Assembly (NCBI GenBank): GCA_004802705.1
Contig: SGPL01000177.1
Coordinates: 1-39,235 of the forward strand
Direction: 5' to 3'
DNA from: Bondarzewia mesenterica
Taxonomy: Eukaryota > Basidiomycota > Agaricomycetes > Russulales > Bondarzewiaceae
Length of the DNA stretch: 39,235 bases
The notes beneath the pieces were generated by a model. The model ran no database searches. It was given only the letters and a program-made list of their open reading frames with translations, and was not told the DNA's origin. Position 1 is the first letter of the stretch. Each line of letters opens with the position of its first letter. Positions 11,369 to 21,437 of the stretch are shown here, in pieces. A program made the translations under genes and the position numbers.

Positions 11369-12981
11369 ATGTCAGGCTTCAAAATCGTCTCGTCCGTCCT
11401 TGACTACTCCACTACAACCATCAACAGCTTTCTGCGCAGAGGCTCCAGCGCAGTTCGCGCGTCATCGGCAAGTGCTGTCAGTGTCAGAGAGGTCGATGAG
11501 CCTACGAGCGATGAGGATCCGGAATTGAGATTGCCACCGTTTTCTTCCCTCGCACTTGTTATTTCTCTGAATGCGCTTTCTCAAGTATGTGGCCATGGTC
11601 ACCGCATATGCAACCCACACTGATTCAACAATATTGTAGATCTCGTTCTTCATCATCGTGTCGTCGTCAAGCAAATATGCAGAACATCTTGGAGGATCAG
11701 CAACGTTCTCGGGTTTGGTCATTGGTATACCAACCGTGTTCGCGGGGATCGCGCTTATACCCCTCATGAAAATAGACCAAGGTTCGTTTCTCGATGAATT
11801 GCTCAGTCTATTTCACTTTCGAGACGAGAATTAACCCGCCTGACTTGCGCAATCGTCTCTCAGGCAGATATACCCGACCATTCTACTTCTCCTTCGCCAT
11901 GATGATTCTCGGTCATATATTGTATGGTCTCGCATACACCGCCAATTTTCTCTACTTGATTCTCATTGGCCGCTGTGTCGATGGATTTGCGTTCATCAAC
12001 TTCATGTACACCAAACGGTACTGCTCCGACGCGCGCTTGGTNGGCTTGCGTCGACGNACGACACTTGCCGGTTGGCTCGTTGTGGGTCAAGGCATCGGGT
12101 TCAGTGTGGGCCCATTTGTCGGCGGACTGTTGTACAAAGTTGGTTTCGCCAACTCTGTGTTCAACGGGTACACCAGCCCCGGCTGGGTCATGGCTGCTGT
12201 CTGGATCGTATATTGGGGTATTTACGCGCGGTATTTTGAGGATGTGCCTCGCGCGCGCCCAACTCCTCCGCGCGCAGAATCTCCTATTCAACTTGAGCCG
12301 GTCCCGTTCCCTCCTCAAANTCCCGTTGCCGATGAGTCAGGTCTTGACACTTCTCCGACGAACGCCTCGCAATCTCAATCCTCTGATGGACACATCGACC
12401 TTCGCCAATGGGGNGTCATCGTCACCATGTGCTGGTTCGCCGTGACCTGCTTCTTCACACTTGGCGCCTGGGAGGCCAACATTCCCGTCTACACCGCGCA
12501 CGTGTTCAACTACTCCCCNTTCGCCGCAGGCAACTTCATCGCCCTNGGCGGNATCTCCACCTTCCCCTTCCTCTTCCTCAACGTCTATCTCGTTCGNCGC
12601 ACTCAAGACCGCTACATACTCGCGCTCGGCTCGTCGCTCGGCCTCGTNGGCCTGCTCATCACCCTCGCNATTTTACTCACNGACACCGTCACATTCGGCT
12701 CGNTGTTTGTGTGTTGGTTCCTTGTCGCGCTCGGGTTCAACATCGCAAGNACTGTGACGATGAGCCTGTTATCGAAGCAGTTTCCCCCAGACTGGAACGG
12801 CAGGATTAGCATGGCGATTCAATACAGCAACTTCACCGGCAGGGTGACNGGTGCAGTGTGGGGAGGAGCGGGTGTGCAAATCGGGATGGTGAAGTACGTC
12901 GGATTGGAGATNGCCATATTGGGGATTGGGGGGATCTTGTTCCTCACGTTGTGGAGAGAACTCAAGGCGAAAACAGGATAA
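11369..12981 (+). CDS. major facilitator superfamily (MFS) transporter
   Basis: Three exons (11369-11584, 11640-11781, 11864-12981) sum to 1476 nt, giving 491 residues. After an acidic N-terminus (VREVDEPTSDEDPEL) come about 11-12 hydrophobic spans: for example SLALVISLNALSQISFFIIV, then FSGLVIGIPTVFAGIALIPL, and after a central hydrophilic loop (about 240-290, rich in Pro and Ser) VTMCWFAVTCFFTLGAW. A GxxxRPF element after span 2 and LIGRCVDGF and RRRTTLAGWLVVGQGIGF fit the MFS loop motifs. The protein should be a secondary carrier in the plasma or vacuolar membrane; substrate unknown. Several single N calls fall in the last exon, but none breaks the frame, and most are third-base or conservative positions. 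Confidence 0.88.
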
Positions 12982-13429
12982 GAACGGTACTGTTTGAATT
13001 TTCTTTGTCTTCCAAGCACAGGCATGTTGCAAACCAACTCAGACTTGTGCAACTGCGGAGTGCGTCCGTTTTGTTTCTGGACAGGGAAATGTCTGGGTAG
13101 TGCACAATCCTATTGCGCATGTGGATAACTTCAAGTTGACAGTGAATTGATCTTTGACTAGAATTNAAAATTCAACGTCCAGTTGAGCACGAAANTTGAC
13201 GAACGCATATTCGCATATTCGCCTNGAAGTTTATCCTCAGACTCAATTGCCTGGCTCAGCAAGCANCTCCTGCAGCTTGTGGCGTAAATATTAGCACAAA
13301 GGCNAGAAAGCCGTCCATCACGCTCGTGTTCCACTGATTTTCTTTGATAGGCATATTCTCACATNCATACNAACTNAACTTAGTAAACTTTATATTCNAT
13401 TATAAATAAANCTTTTANAATTCTTCCAC
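12982..13429. other. intergenic, N-containing
   Basis: The MFS 3' region and tRNA upstream region. It holds scattered N calls and a short tandem gcatattc-gcatattc near 13207-13222. No gene is seen. Confidence 0.45.
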
Positions 13430-13514
13430 TCCGGTATGGTGTAACGGCTAACATTGCCGCCTTTCAGATTATCGAGAGCGCGCGGCAGCTCGGGGTTCGA
13501 TTCCCCGTACCGGA
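13430..13514 (+). tRNA. tRNA-Glu (UUC) with a 14-nt intron
   Basis: The ends TCCGGTA and TACCGGA pair perfectly as the 7-bp acceptor stem. The D-arm carries GTGTAACGGCTAAC, characteristic of eukaryotic tRNA-Glu. The T-arm is CGGGG-TTCGATT-CCCCG. The anticodon stem is GCCGC/GCGGC and the loop starts CTTTCA, placing anticodon TTC at positions 34-36. A 14-nt insert (GATTATCGAGAGCG) follows position 37, the canonical tRNA intron site, and the mature RNA would be 71 nt. A T-run (ctttttn, about 13531-13537) lies downstream as a likely Pol III terminator. Upstream A/T-rich sequence has N calls. Confidence 0.9.
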
Positions 13515-13530
13515 ATCAAANGCAATAAAC

Positions 13531-13537
13531 TTTTTNA
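13531..13537 (+). terminator. Pol III T-run after tRNA-Glu
   Basis: The five T residues (ctttttn) about 20 nt downstream of the tRNA 3' end match the minimal RNA polymerase III termination signal. One neighbouring base is N. Confidence 0.5.
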
Positions 13538-14065
13538 CCGTGAGCCTATATGAACTTTGGTCTTCAAGTATGTAGCAAACTGCGTTCCACTCCTGTTGAA
13601 GTTGAACATTCCATCGGCAGACTTGCTATCACGTNTTGTCTGCTAGCAGAGCCCGCCCAGCTGTAAATTATTCTTGACAGAGGATTCTACATGGTTTGGG
13701 GTATCTGTACATAGGTGCAAGCCTCTGCCANTACGCATGGAAACGTTTGAAATTTGAATGCTTTCATTTTTTAAGGCTTGAAAGTACGTGGGTCAGCAGA
13801 CACCTTGGCTTGANCAGNCGATCACAAGACAGCGGGATTNGTNCTCGAAGTTTAGAACAGCGGAAAATGTGTTCATTGTTTGGGACAAGGAACATTGTAT
13901 ATGCAAAGTAGGGAGAATGAAAACTCGAGGTCTCAAGATCTCAGCACTGACCGACGTCAAAGATGCTTCTTCAAAGAACTCACTGTCTCGTATTCAACTG
14001 TCAGACAGGAGGATCCTGAGNCACGAAGGTTTGACGAGTGGCTACTCTGCCCCCGGGAGACTAAT
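13538..14065. other. intergenic, N-containing
   Basis: The gap between the tRNA and the 3' end of the prefoldin gene. Several overlapping open frames of about 110-150 codons are present, but they show no domain and partly overlap the prefoldin gene antisense, so none is called. Confidence 0.4.
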
Positions 14066-14723
14066 TCAACTGTCATTCTTGGAAGATTGCGTCTGCAGCT
14101 TCCCCTGCATGACATTCAACAAGTAATTCATGTTTTCCTGCTTCTTTTGAATCGTCTCCTGCAACACCTCAAGATTGCTTCCGATGTATTCCACCTTCGT
14201 TTCATAGTGCTTGACTGCTTGTGCCCGCGTCTAGCCCCGTCACAGTATGGTGAGGTTGTGGATATGGTGAAAGTTCAAGCGAGCTACTCACCTTTTGCAC
14301 ATAATACCCCGTGCCGACGTCTACTATAACATTGTCGAGGTCGCAGAGCTTTCCGGGTACGTATAGGGAGCTGGTTAATGGAACCAAGATCATCTTGTCT
14401 GAGTAATCGCAAAAACATAGCTGTGAGTGCGCGGGATGAAGAGTAAGGGAAACAAGCNTACCTTTGTTAATCGGCTTGATCTCCTGCACGCTATCGATAC
14501 ATGACTTAAACTTCGCCTGAGCTTGCTTGAGCTGGGCGAAGGAGCTTGTAAGATGAGAAAGTTCCTTACGAAGGTTTGGGCCATCAGCAAACTATGAACG
14601 ATCCAAAAGAATATAGCGACACACCTCCTCGAGTTGCCTACGCACATCAGCGAGCTGAGGGAGGTCTAAATCTGAGATGTTTATTTGTTGCGGTTGCTGC
14701 TGCGCTGCTGTCGAGGACGCCAT
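14066..14723 (-). CDS. GIM5: prefoldin subunit 5 (PFDN5/Gim5)
   Basis: Four exons on the minus strand (14723-14625, 14564-14462, 14398-14292, 14230-14066) sum to 474 nt, giving 157 residues, the normal size. Prefoldin is a cytosolic hexamer that captures nascent actin and tubulin and hands them to the CCT chaperonin. The sequence shows the alpha-type subunit plan: an N-terminal helix ([18 protein letters not shown]), a coiled coil ([20 protein letters not shown]), the central hairpins with the diagnostic [14 protein letters not shown] and [11 protein letters not shown], and a C-terminal coiled coil ([20 protein letters not shown]). Intron 1 ends at the unusual acceptor CGTAAG. The donor of intron 2 contains an N (gtangc). 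The gene is head-to-head with the Mid1 gene, with about 440 bp between the starts. Confidence 0.93.
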
Positions 14724-15163
14724 CACGGATGTCGATCACAAGTTGGGCTGGATATTACATGCACAGTGTTAGGGGAACTACCAGTGATAATTCATTGTGA
14801 GCAATGCACATCATACTCACGATCCTCAATGCGGAAAACGAAATAGTGGAGGCAGGAGTCGCAGAGGAGTCGGTAGCTGTCGGTAGGTACTAGGGGCGAT
14901 CGTGAGTGGATTTCATTTAAAGTCGGTAGTAATCGGTCCTTACCTTCACTACAAATTACGTCATCATTTATAGCGACGGCGAAAGAGATATGTTGGGCCC
15001 CTCAACAACTACATACTTACTGACAGCCCGTCTTCCCTCTCGCAAGTGGTCTCCCTACTGGTTCTCTGTAGGCAACCATCAGGGCAAGGCGATCTTTGTT
15101 TTGCATGAACAGGATTTATCTCTCCTGGATTTCTTTCTGAGTGTTGCCGGGATCTTCTGTGCC
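14724..15163. promoter_or_regulatory. divergent promoter region, prefoldin 5 / Mid1
   Basis: A 440-bp gap separates the two opposite start codons. An open frame continues upstream of the Mid1 ATG (from about 14990), but it lacks protein features and the signal peptide begins only at 15164-15176, so I take it as leader. No strong TATA element was seen. Confidence 0.4.
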
Positions 15164-16782
15164 ATGTTGCATGCAATGCTTCCTCAATCGCTCTGGCTGC
15201 TCATATCCTCTCTTGCGCTTTTTCCACCATTTGTTTTCGCCCAAAATAATACACGGATTGCTCTCGGTACGCCACTGGCTGTGTCGGGGTCCGTATTGGC
15301 TTCCGCGAACCCCCAGCTCTTCGTTCTGCCAGACGCCAGCTTTGGCAAGCAGCTCTCGATCTCGGTTGCGCTATGCACAAATTCATCAGCGCCGCCACGA
15401 TTTTTCGTGACAAACTCCAGTGACGTCAGTACACCGGGGCCAGATAATGGGCAGGACGTCTGGGAGTTGACGTTGGGAACAGAAGGGTTTGGGAACTTGA
15501 CGTTGGGTGGTGGTGCTGGTGGAAAGATTGCGATTTGGGGCGGAACCAAAAAGTGATTCCATAGAGATAGGCGCGTCTGACGACGGTATGTGTGTAGCTT
15601 ACTACGTGCTCGACGCTGGCAGTTTGACCGGTCGAGGCCGATGAGTTCAAGCGTGGCATGTCACGAACTTGTACGAAGCTAACGTTACTTGTCTAGGTCC
15701 TATGCATGAACATCTCTCCACACTCCCTTTCCTCGGAGACACTACGTCAAATCAAGCACTGATTTATTCTCCAGCTTTCTCATCACCCAACATCACTGAT
15801 CCTACTTACCCCAATTATGCTCTTCCCGCCGCGAACCTCTCATTCCCCACCGCACCTTCGTCCTCGCCAAACTTCACCCTCATCTTCGCAAATTCGTCGC
15901 AGTCAATCAGCTCATTACCACAGACCGCATGTGCCCTTCGATCCATGCGAAGAAGTGGCACGGTGCTTGAGGAGCAGCTCTGGCTTCGCGACACAGATGG
16001 CTGGCGAACAGAATGGTTGTTAGGTGGGCTATCGCCGTCGACAAATTATACTGTTTACACCATCCAAGATGACACAAAAATAAGTGGGCCTATCTATATC
16101 GCTACAAAGTCCGGTATGTGTCCATTTCCGCCCTTGCACCTTCAAGCCTGCTGAGATGGTTGTAGCATCATTCTCTTGTCCCCTCGTACACTCCCTTCCA
16201 TATTGCCCCTCGGTCTCGTTCGCCGCGCCGCTATCCGCTCCGGCGTTTCCTAAGAATGCACACGACTCAACAACGCTTCCTAGCAGCTTGACAGACCCTC
16301 TCCTTTCCTACGTTACCAATTTCACCACCAGCCTCCTCACCTTCGCCTGCGGGCGCGACTTCTACTCTCCCCTTCAGTCGTGCGCAGACTGCCAGCGGGG
16401 TTACCGCAAATGGCTCTGCACTATCAGCTTCCCGCGGTGCGCCGAGTTCCCGAGCAACGTCACCACGAGCACGACCGACGATGGCGCGCAACGGGTGTTC
16501 CCTGCGCTGCTCCCGCAAGCCTCTGGCACTCCGCCGCGGAACCCGAGCCTCGGGAACCTCACTACGAGCTTCGCACAGCTCCTGCCATGCATCGAGACCT
16601 GCACCGCGACCGACCGCGCGTGTCCGAATTTCCTCGGGTTCAAGTGTCCCGTCGTTGCGTTCAATGCGAACGAGAGTTATGGTGTCGGGTACATTGATAA
16701 TGGCCGGCCGGGGATTGAGGGTGGTGGGCTTACGGGTGTTGCGCAGGATAGATGGGGAAATGTGTATTGCAATGGCAGCTGA
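15164..16782 (+). CDS. MID1: Mid1-type stretch-activated calcium channel component, frameshifted
   Basis: Mid1 is the extracellular regulatory partner of the fungal plasma-membrane calcium channel Cch1. A signal peptide (LPQSLWLLISSLALFPPFVF-AQ) begins at one of two in-frame ATGs (15164 or 15176). The body is rich in N-glycosylation sites. It carries the family landmarks PFLGDTTSNQALIYSP, SCADCQRGYRKWLCTISFPR and a cysteine-rich end with LLPCIETC and CPNFLGFKCP. Exons are 15164-15585, 15697-16113 and 16166-16782, summing to 1456 nt, one more than a multiple of three. The first exon as read stops at TGA (15555) after a run of five A (15548-15552). With four A the frame would run on into SDSIEIGASDDG and then PMHEH after the intron, which fits the family. 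The gene may therefore be intact with a homopolymer error, or a recent null allele; full length would be 484 residues. Confidence 0.85.
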
Positions 16783-17694
16783 GCGGAACTGAAGGAGTGT
16801 TTTTGTTTTGTTTGTGATATTTGGATACCGAACATGTTGTTTGGATATACTTATTTAGTCCCTATTCGTGCTCGGAGGATGAGTTTTTGGTGTATTGTAT
16901 TGTATATGTGAGTGTCGGATTCTATCAGGAGGATTTATCGCATGAGCTGACCTGTTTCGCTCAGCATTCAATTGTCCTACATCTCGTCGTGGCCGCGTCT
17001 TTCAGGCATCGAGTCTCAAATGGACAATGTCAGGGACACGCTTTTCCGGGTAGTATCCGGTATCTGGATTCCGTAGTGGGGACGGTAGGTTCTGTTGTCT
17101 GGAAGATTTGGTATCTTGGATATCCCTCAATTCATCTCGCACAATTAAATTGATTGCCTCATCTTGTCAGGCTTGTCTTTTTTTTTTTTGATCGCCGGAG
17201 GATCAGCCAACGAGGGACTGACCACCTCGATGTAGCTCAATGCGTGTTCGACATGGTTCCATCAACCGTACAATCGTGTCTGATCACTGGACCGGACAGC
17301 GGCTTCAGGTTCGAGCATCAGCACGATGGTATGTTTCGCTTCCTGGCTACTCGAAAGCCATTGTACCGCAAAAAAGCCTCTCGTCCTTGGAAGAGTTTCG
17401 GCGGATTCTAGGTACGAATCTTGATCGTGACGACGGCGTCGACAGGTAGATCGTGCCAAGTCCTGTTGCCGTGTCTAAACGGTATTATGTTGGTGAGTGA
17501 AAGAATCAAGTCCGAACGGCAGCACACTATGCTCTTCAGGAATTACGCCAGATGTTCATGTATGTTCTCCTCAAGTCATAGACGAAGCAATCACAGAGTG
17601 TCGGCTACCCGATTATCTTACCAATTTCAAGCTCGAAGTCATGCAAACCCTTTGAAGACGGTGGACAGTCACCACGAGACAACACCATACTGCA
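16783..17694. other. intergenic, convergent Mid1 / P450-A ends
   Basis: The 3' regions of two convergent genes. A long T-run at about 17170-17190 follows TTGTCAGGCTTG. No coding feature is supported on either strand. Confidence 0.45.
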
Positions 17695-19966
17695 TCAAGC
17701 TTCATGGATGAGGTCCGCAGCTTTGTCGTCTCTTGGGCGGAACGAACATCTGAACGGCAAGGGGTGGCTTCAAAAGCAAAAACCACGTCAAGACAGATCG
17801 CATTAAGTCGCAGCATGAAATCAAGAATGACTCTCGCGTACCTGATCACCCCATCGGTGCAACCAACAGAGACCGGAATATCAGCGCCTGTGTCATCCTT
17901 TGCCTTCTCAATATCGTAGACGGCCAAGATGGATGCAACCATGATCCACAATGTTGCGCTAGCGAGGTGTCTTCCTGGACAAATTCTGACAAACTGAAAT
18001 CAGTACATCGTTCGTTTGGTTCCATTTGTTGAGCAATGGCTCCATGAATATAGCGTACACACCGTCTACCAAATCCGAACGCAGGTTGCACCTCGTCGTC
18101 GTTCAGTGTTCCGTCTTCGTTCAGAAAACGTTCAGGTTTGAAAGATTCCGGATCTTCATATTTCTCAGGATCGTGCAACATGGCCCTGCTCCGAGAGCAT
18201 CTGTTCACACGCCAACCCTGGAGCATAATGACATCAAACGTACCATGCATTTATTATGATATGCGTCCCTGTGTTTACTATTATGAGAACAAGGTGTTTG
18301 ATGCGGCAGATTATCGCTGAAGGTCACACACCTTTTGGCACACCCCACCCTTTGTAGACATCATCCTGGTACGCCGAATGTGTCACTCCAAGAGGAGTGA
18401 CGAGCATCCAACGCAGTGTTTCGCGACAGATTGCACCAACATAGGGCAGTGCCTCGCGTTTCTCGAACGTCGTAAGCATGCGCGGCCTATAACGCGGTCA
18501 ACTTCGGCTTGTGCACGACGCTGGACAGAAGGATGAAGGACGAGTGCGAGGATCACAGTAGTGAGCGCCGAAACGGACTGCGACAATGGACAGCAATAAG
18601 GTCAAAACATCATGAGGAATTATGGATGTGACGCACCGTGTCTTCTCCCGCTTATATTAAAAATAAAGAATTTACCCACCGTGCAATAGCATTAGTATAT
18701 GGATGTTCTTGACCATGAAACATTTGCTTACCTATGTACATCAAGGCTGCCATTTCTTTGATAACATCTACTCCAGCCTCCCCGCCTCCTCTTGCCTCGT
18801 TTTCCTCAAGCAACGTCACCGTCACGGACGGACGTGCAGTGCCATCAGTCTTTGCACATCGAAGACATTGCAGCACCCACAGGAAGCACGCCAGATCAAC
18901 AAGGACTATCACCAATCCGTGGATGACTGATAGAGCTCACCATGCCGGCCTTGACCGCCTCGAATGGCTTGTCGCGCATCTCGCGCGTCAGCGCCGCACA
19001 CTTGTTCGCATAAGTCTTGAAATTTGTACCCGGCAACCAATCGGGCAGGTTCCGCAAGAACGGGAACACGTTAACCAGCACTGCGCCTGGGAAGACAGAG
19101 TTTGACAGCATCGCCGCGGACTGTTCCGCAATGTCGATATACCGATCTCCGGAAGGCTCAATATCGTGCGCGTAAGCGATTGTCATTACGATTTTTGCTG
19201 CATACCTATGTCCCCATAGCATGTCCCGGGACGTCGTTCAGCAATTGTTTTTGGCTTCAGACAAGGTTTCAGGGAACTAAAGGTGTCGCTCACACTTGTA
19301 GGTGTGCCAGGAAGTCCTCGGGCTTCTCGAGCAACGACTTCAACAGACCTCTCGCGCACTCCTCCTGCAGCGGCTGATATATCATAGCTGCCCTGGCATG
19401 AAAGTGCTGATGGAACACCTTTCGTCCCCTGCGCCACCTGTCTGAATACGGCATGAAACCGAGATTGAAATCCCACCCCATCCTGTTCGTTCAATACACA
19501 TGAGTTTTTTTTAATACTTTTTTTCTGTTTCTGGGAAAAATATTGAATGAGGGTCACAGACGCACATCTCAATCATGGGAAGTAGTGGCCGATCAGAATA
19601 GACCGCTGAGCGAAGCTCAAGGAGTTCCTTCGCTGCTTCGATGGTATTGACGATGACGGACAGTTGACTGAGTGTCCGGACGGATATCAGATCACCTATG
19701 ATAATGCGATGTCAAATTTATAAGTTAGACATATTATACATTGAAGCGAAGGGCTCACTCTTATTCTCACGAGACCAGGATGTGTACGTCTCCCATGGCT
19801 TGGTGGAAGGGATGGAGAGCAGGTTTCCGAAGAGTGGAAGGGGTTTGGGTCCAGGAGGGATTGGTGGAAGGTGGTTTCGATGACTTCTGGCTCGATAGAT
19901 ATATCCAAAGAGGCCGATGAAGGAGATAAGAGCAAGGATGGACGGAAAATCAGTGATGTCGAGCAT
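17695..19966 (-). CDS. cytochrome P450 monooxygenase, copy A, one-base frameshift
   Basis: Eleven exons on the minus strand: 19966-19759, 19695-19566, 19482-19294, 19205-18941, 18849-18732, 18650-18637, 18577-18332, 18268-18244, 18185-18063, 17985-17842, 17767-17695. The protein starts with a membrane anchor (about LALISFIGLFGYIYRAR) and a proline hinge (PPIPPGPKPLPLFGN), the plan of an ER-bound fungal class II P450. Further landmarks are the I-helix GAGEDT, the K-helix ExxR (RETLRW), PERF and the heme-cysteine loop FGFGRRICPG. These enzymes insert oxygen using NADPH-P450 reductase; substrate unknown, with resemblance to OrdA-like P450s. Exon lengths sum to 1535, one short of 512 codons. The missing base lies just after VIGR (about 18478-18484); beyond it the frame jumps and resumes at MLTTFEKREALPYV. 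This is either a sequencing deletion or a disabling mutation. Confidence 0.85.
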
Positions 19967-20066
19967 CTGTTGCCGACGATGTCCTGGATGTTAACTGCGG
20001 GTTTCGTGATTTGCAGATAAGAGAGACTAACGATAGAAGCGAAGCCAGGTCGATTGTAAGATTGTG

Positions 20067-20074
20067 TATATATA
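20067..20074 (-). promoter_or_regulatory. TATA box of P450 copy A
   Basis: The palindromic TATATATA lies about 100 nt upstream of the ATG at 19966 on the minus strand, in a good core-promoter position. Confidence 0.45.
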
Positions 20075-21437
20075 CCCAACGGCCGGTGTTCTATTTCGAG
20101 ATCACAAGGTGGGCTTCGTGACATATGGCGACCAAACTGATCAGAGTATATCGCGTGGGTTTCCTGTGAAAAGGTTCATTAGGCCTGGATTACACGTTGG
20201 CAAAACTCAACCACAATGATATCTGGGCGATAGTCTCATCCAATATCTGCGCTGGAGCATCGGCCCCTCCGCTTGCTGTTCTATAAGGTTTGCTTTACTT
20301 GTTTCTGCGTCCGCGGAACCACACGGACTATGGACAGGCCGTCGCAGGCATAATAATAGTATGTGGTGTGCCGTGGATATTCCATGGAAGCGGAAGCGAG
20401 TGTGCGAGGAGTCTGCGGATTCATCATTGGCCTGCGAAGAGAAAAAACCCCTTTCGATCTGCATGAGAGTAGGCTAGCTGCATTCTATTTTCAGTGATTC
20501 ACATGACCTTTGAGACACCAGGACAGATCAGCAGCCTTCAAGAATCTGACCACAGGGGGATTTGGTGGCCGCGTACACACACATGGATGCGAAGTCGAGA
20601 AGTAGGCAATAAGCCACTGCTGCACAACCCATGAGTAGTCGACTGTTTTCTGGATAGGAGGAATAGATTGAAGATGGTATTACACCGTTAGTGTTCTTTC
20701 TTTGGTTTCTACGAATGACCTCTGAGAAGGATCTGCGGTGACGCCGCGGCAGCATGGCGTCGTTCAAATTTTGACTCCGAACTACTCCGATGTTGTTCAA
20801 AGACACTTTCGAATCAAATCTCTGACATCACCTTCCATTAGAATGGAAGCTTCAAGGCCACAGTATCATAATCTTCTAAGTTCTATGTTTTGGAAAGTGT
20901 TTCACTCACCCAGAACATGAATATGATCCATGCACTTGTAACGTGACACCGGAAACGCGATCATGTTCACTGATCACACGGAACAGAGGAGTCGAGTATT
21001 TGGTGATGAGAGGAAAGCAAAGCAAAGCGGTGGGCTTTTATGTCTGTAGGATAAACATCTGCAAACATGTGAAAGATAACGATGACGAGCATGAGTGAGT
21101 AAGAGAGCAGGATTGTGAGTTGTACTAAGTGTCGTGAGCTCGAATATGAAACCAGGATGAGTGGTCCAAAGAGGGAAGGCGAAGAGAGGGAAAAGGAAAT
21201 GTAATGTAGTAAGCCAGGCTTACAGTACCGTAGTCAACGATTCATGTTTCGAAACTGGGACCAGTCACCTGCTGACTGCCGCCGCAACGCTGACCGTTTC
21301 AACAGGTTTCGACAAGGTAAGTTACAAGTCCGCAAAGTACAATTAGTAGTATCCTCAATGTTACCCGTCATGTGTGGTTTCAGTTTCTCGTCTACTAGTT
21401 GCCTCTCGCCCAATCAACATCCTGATCCCAAAAAAAC
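20075..21437. other. intergenic, no supported gene
   Basis: Upstream of P450-A and downstream of the bHLH-like gene. Several minus-strand frames of 80-92 codons (for example 20528-20806) lack any recognisable motif and clear splice partners, so I call no gene. Confidence 0.4.
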
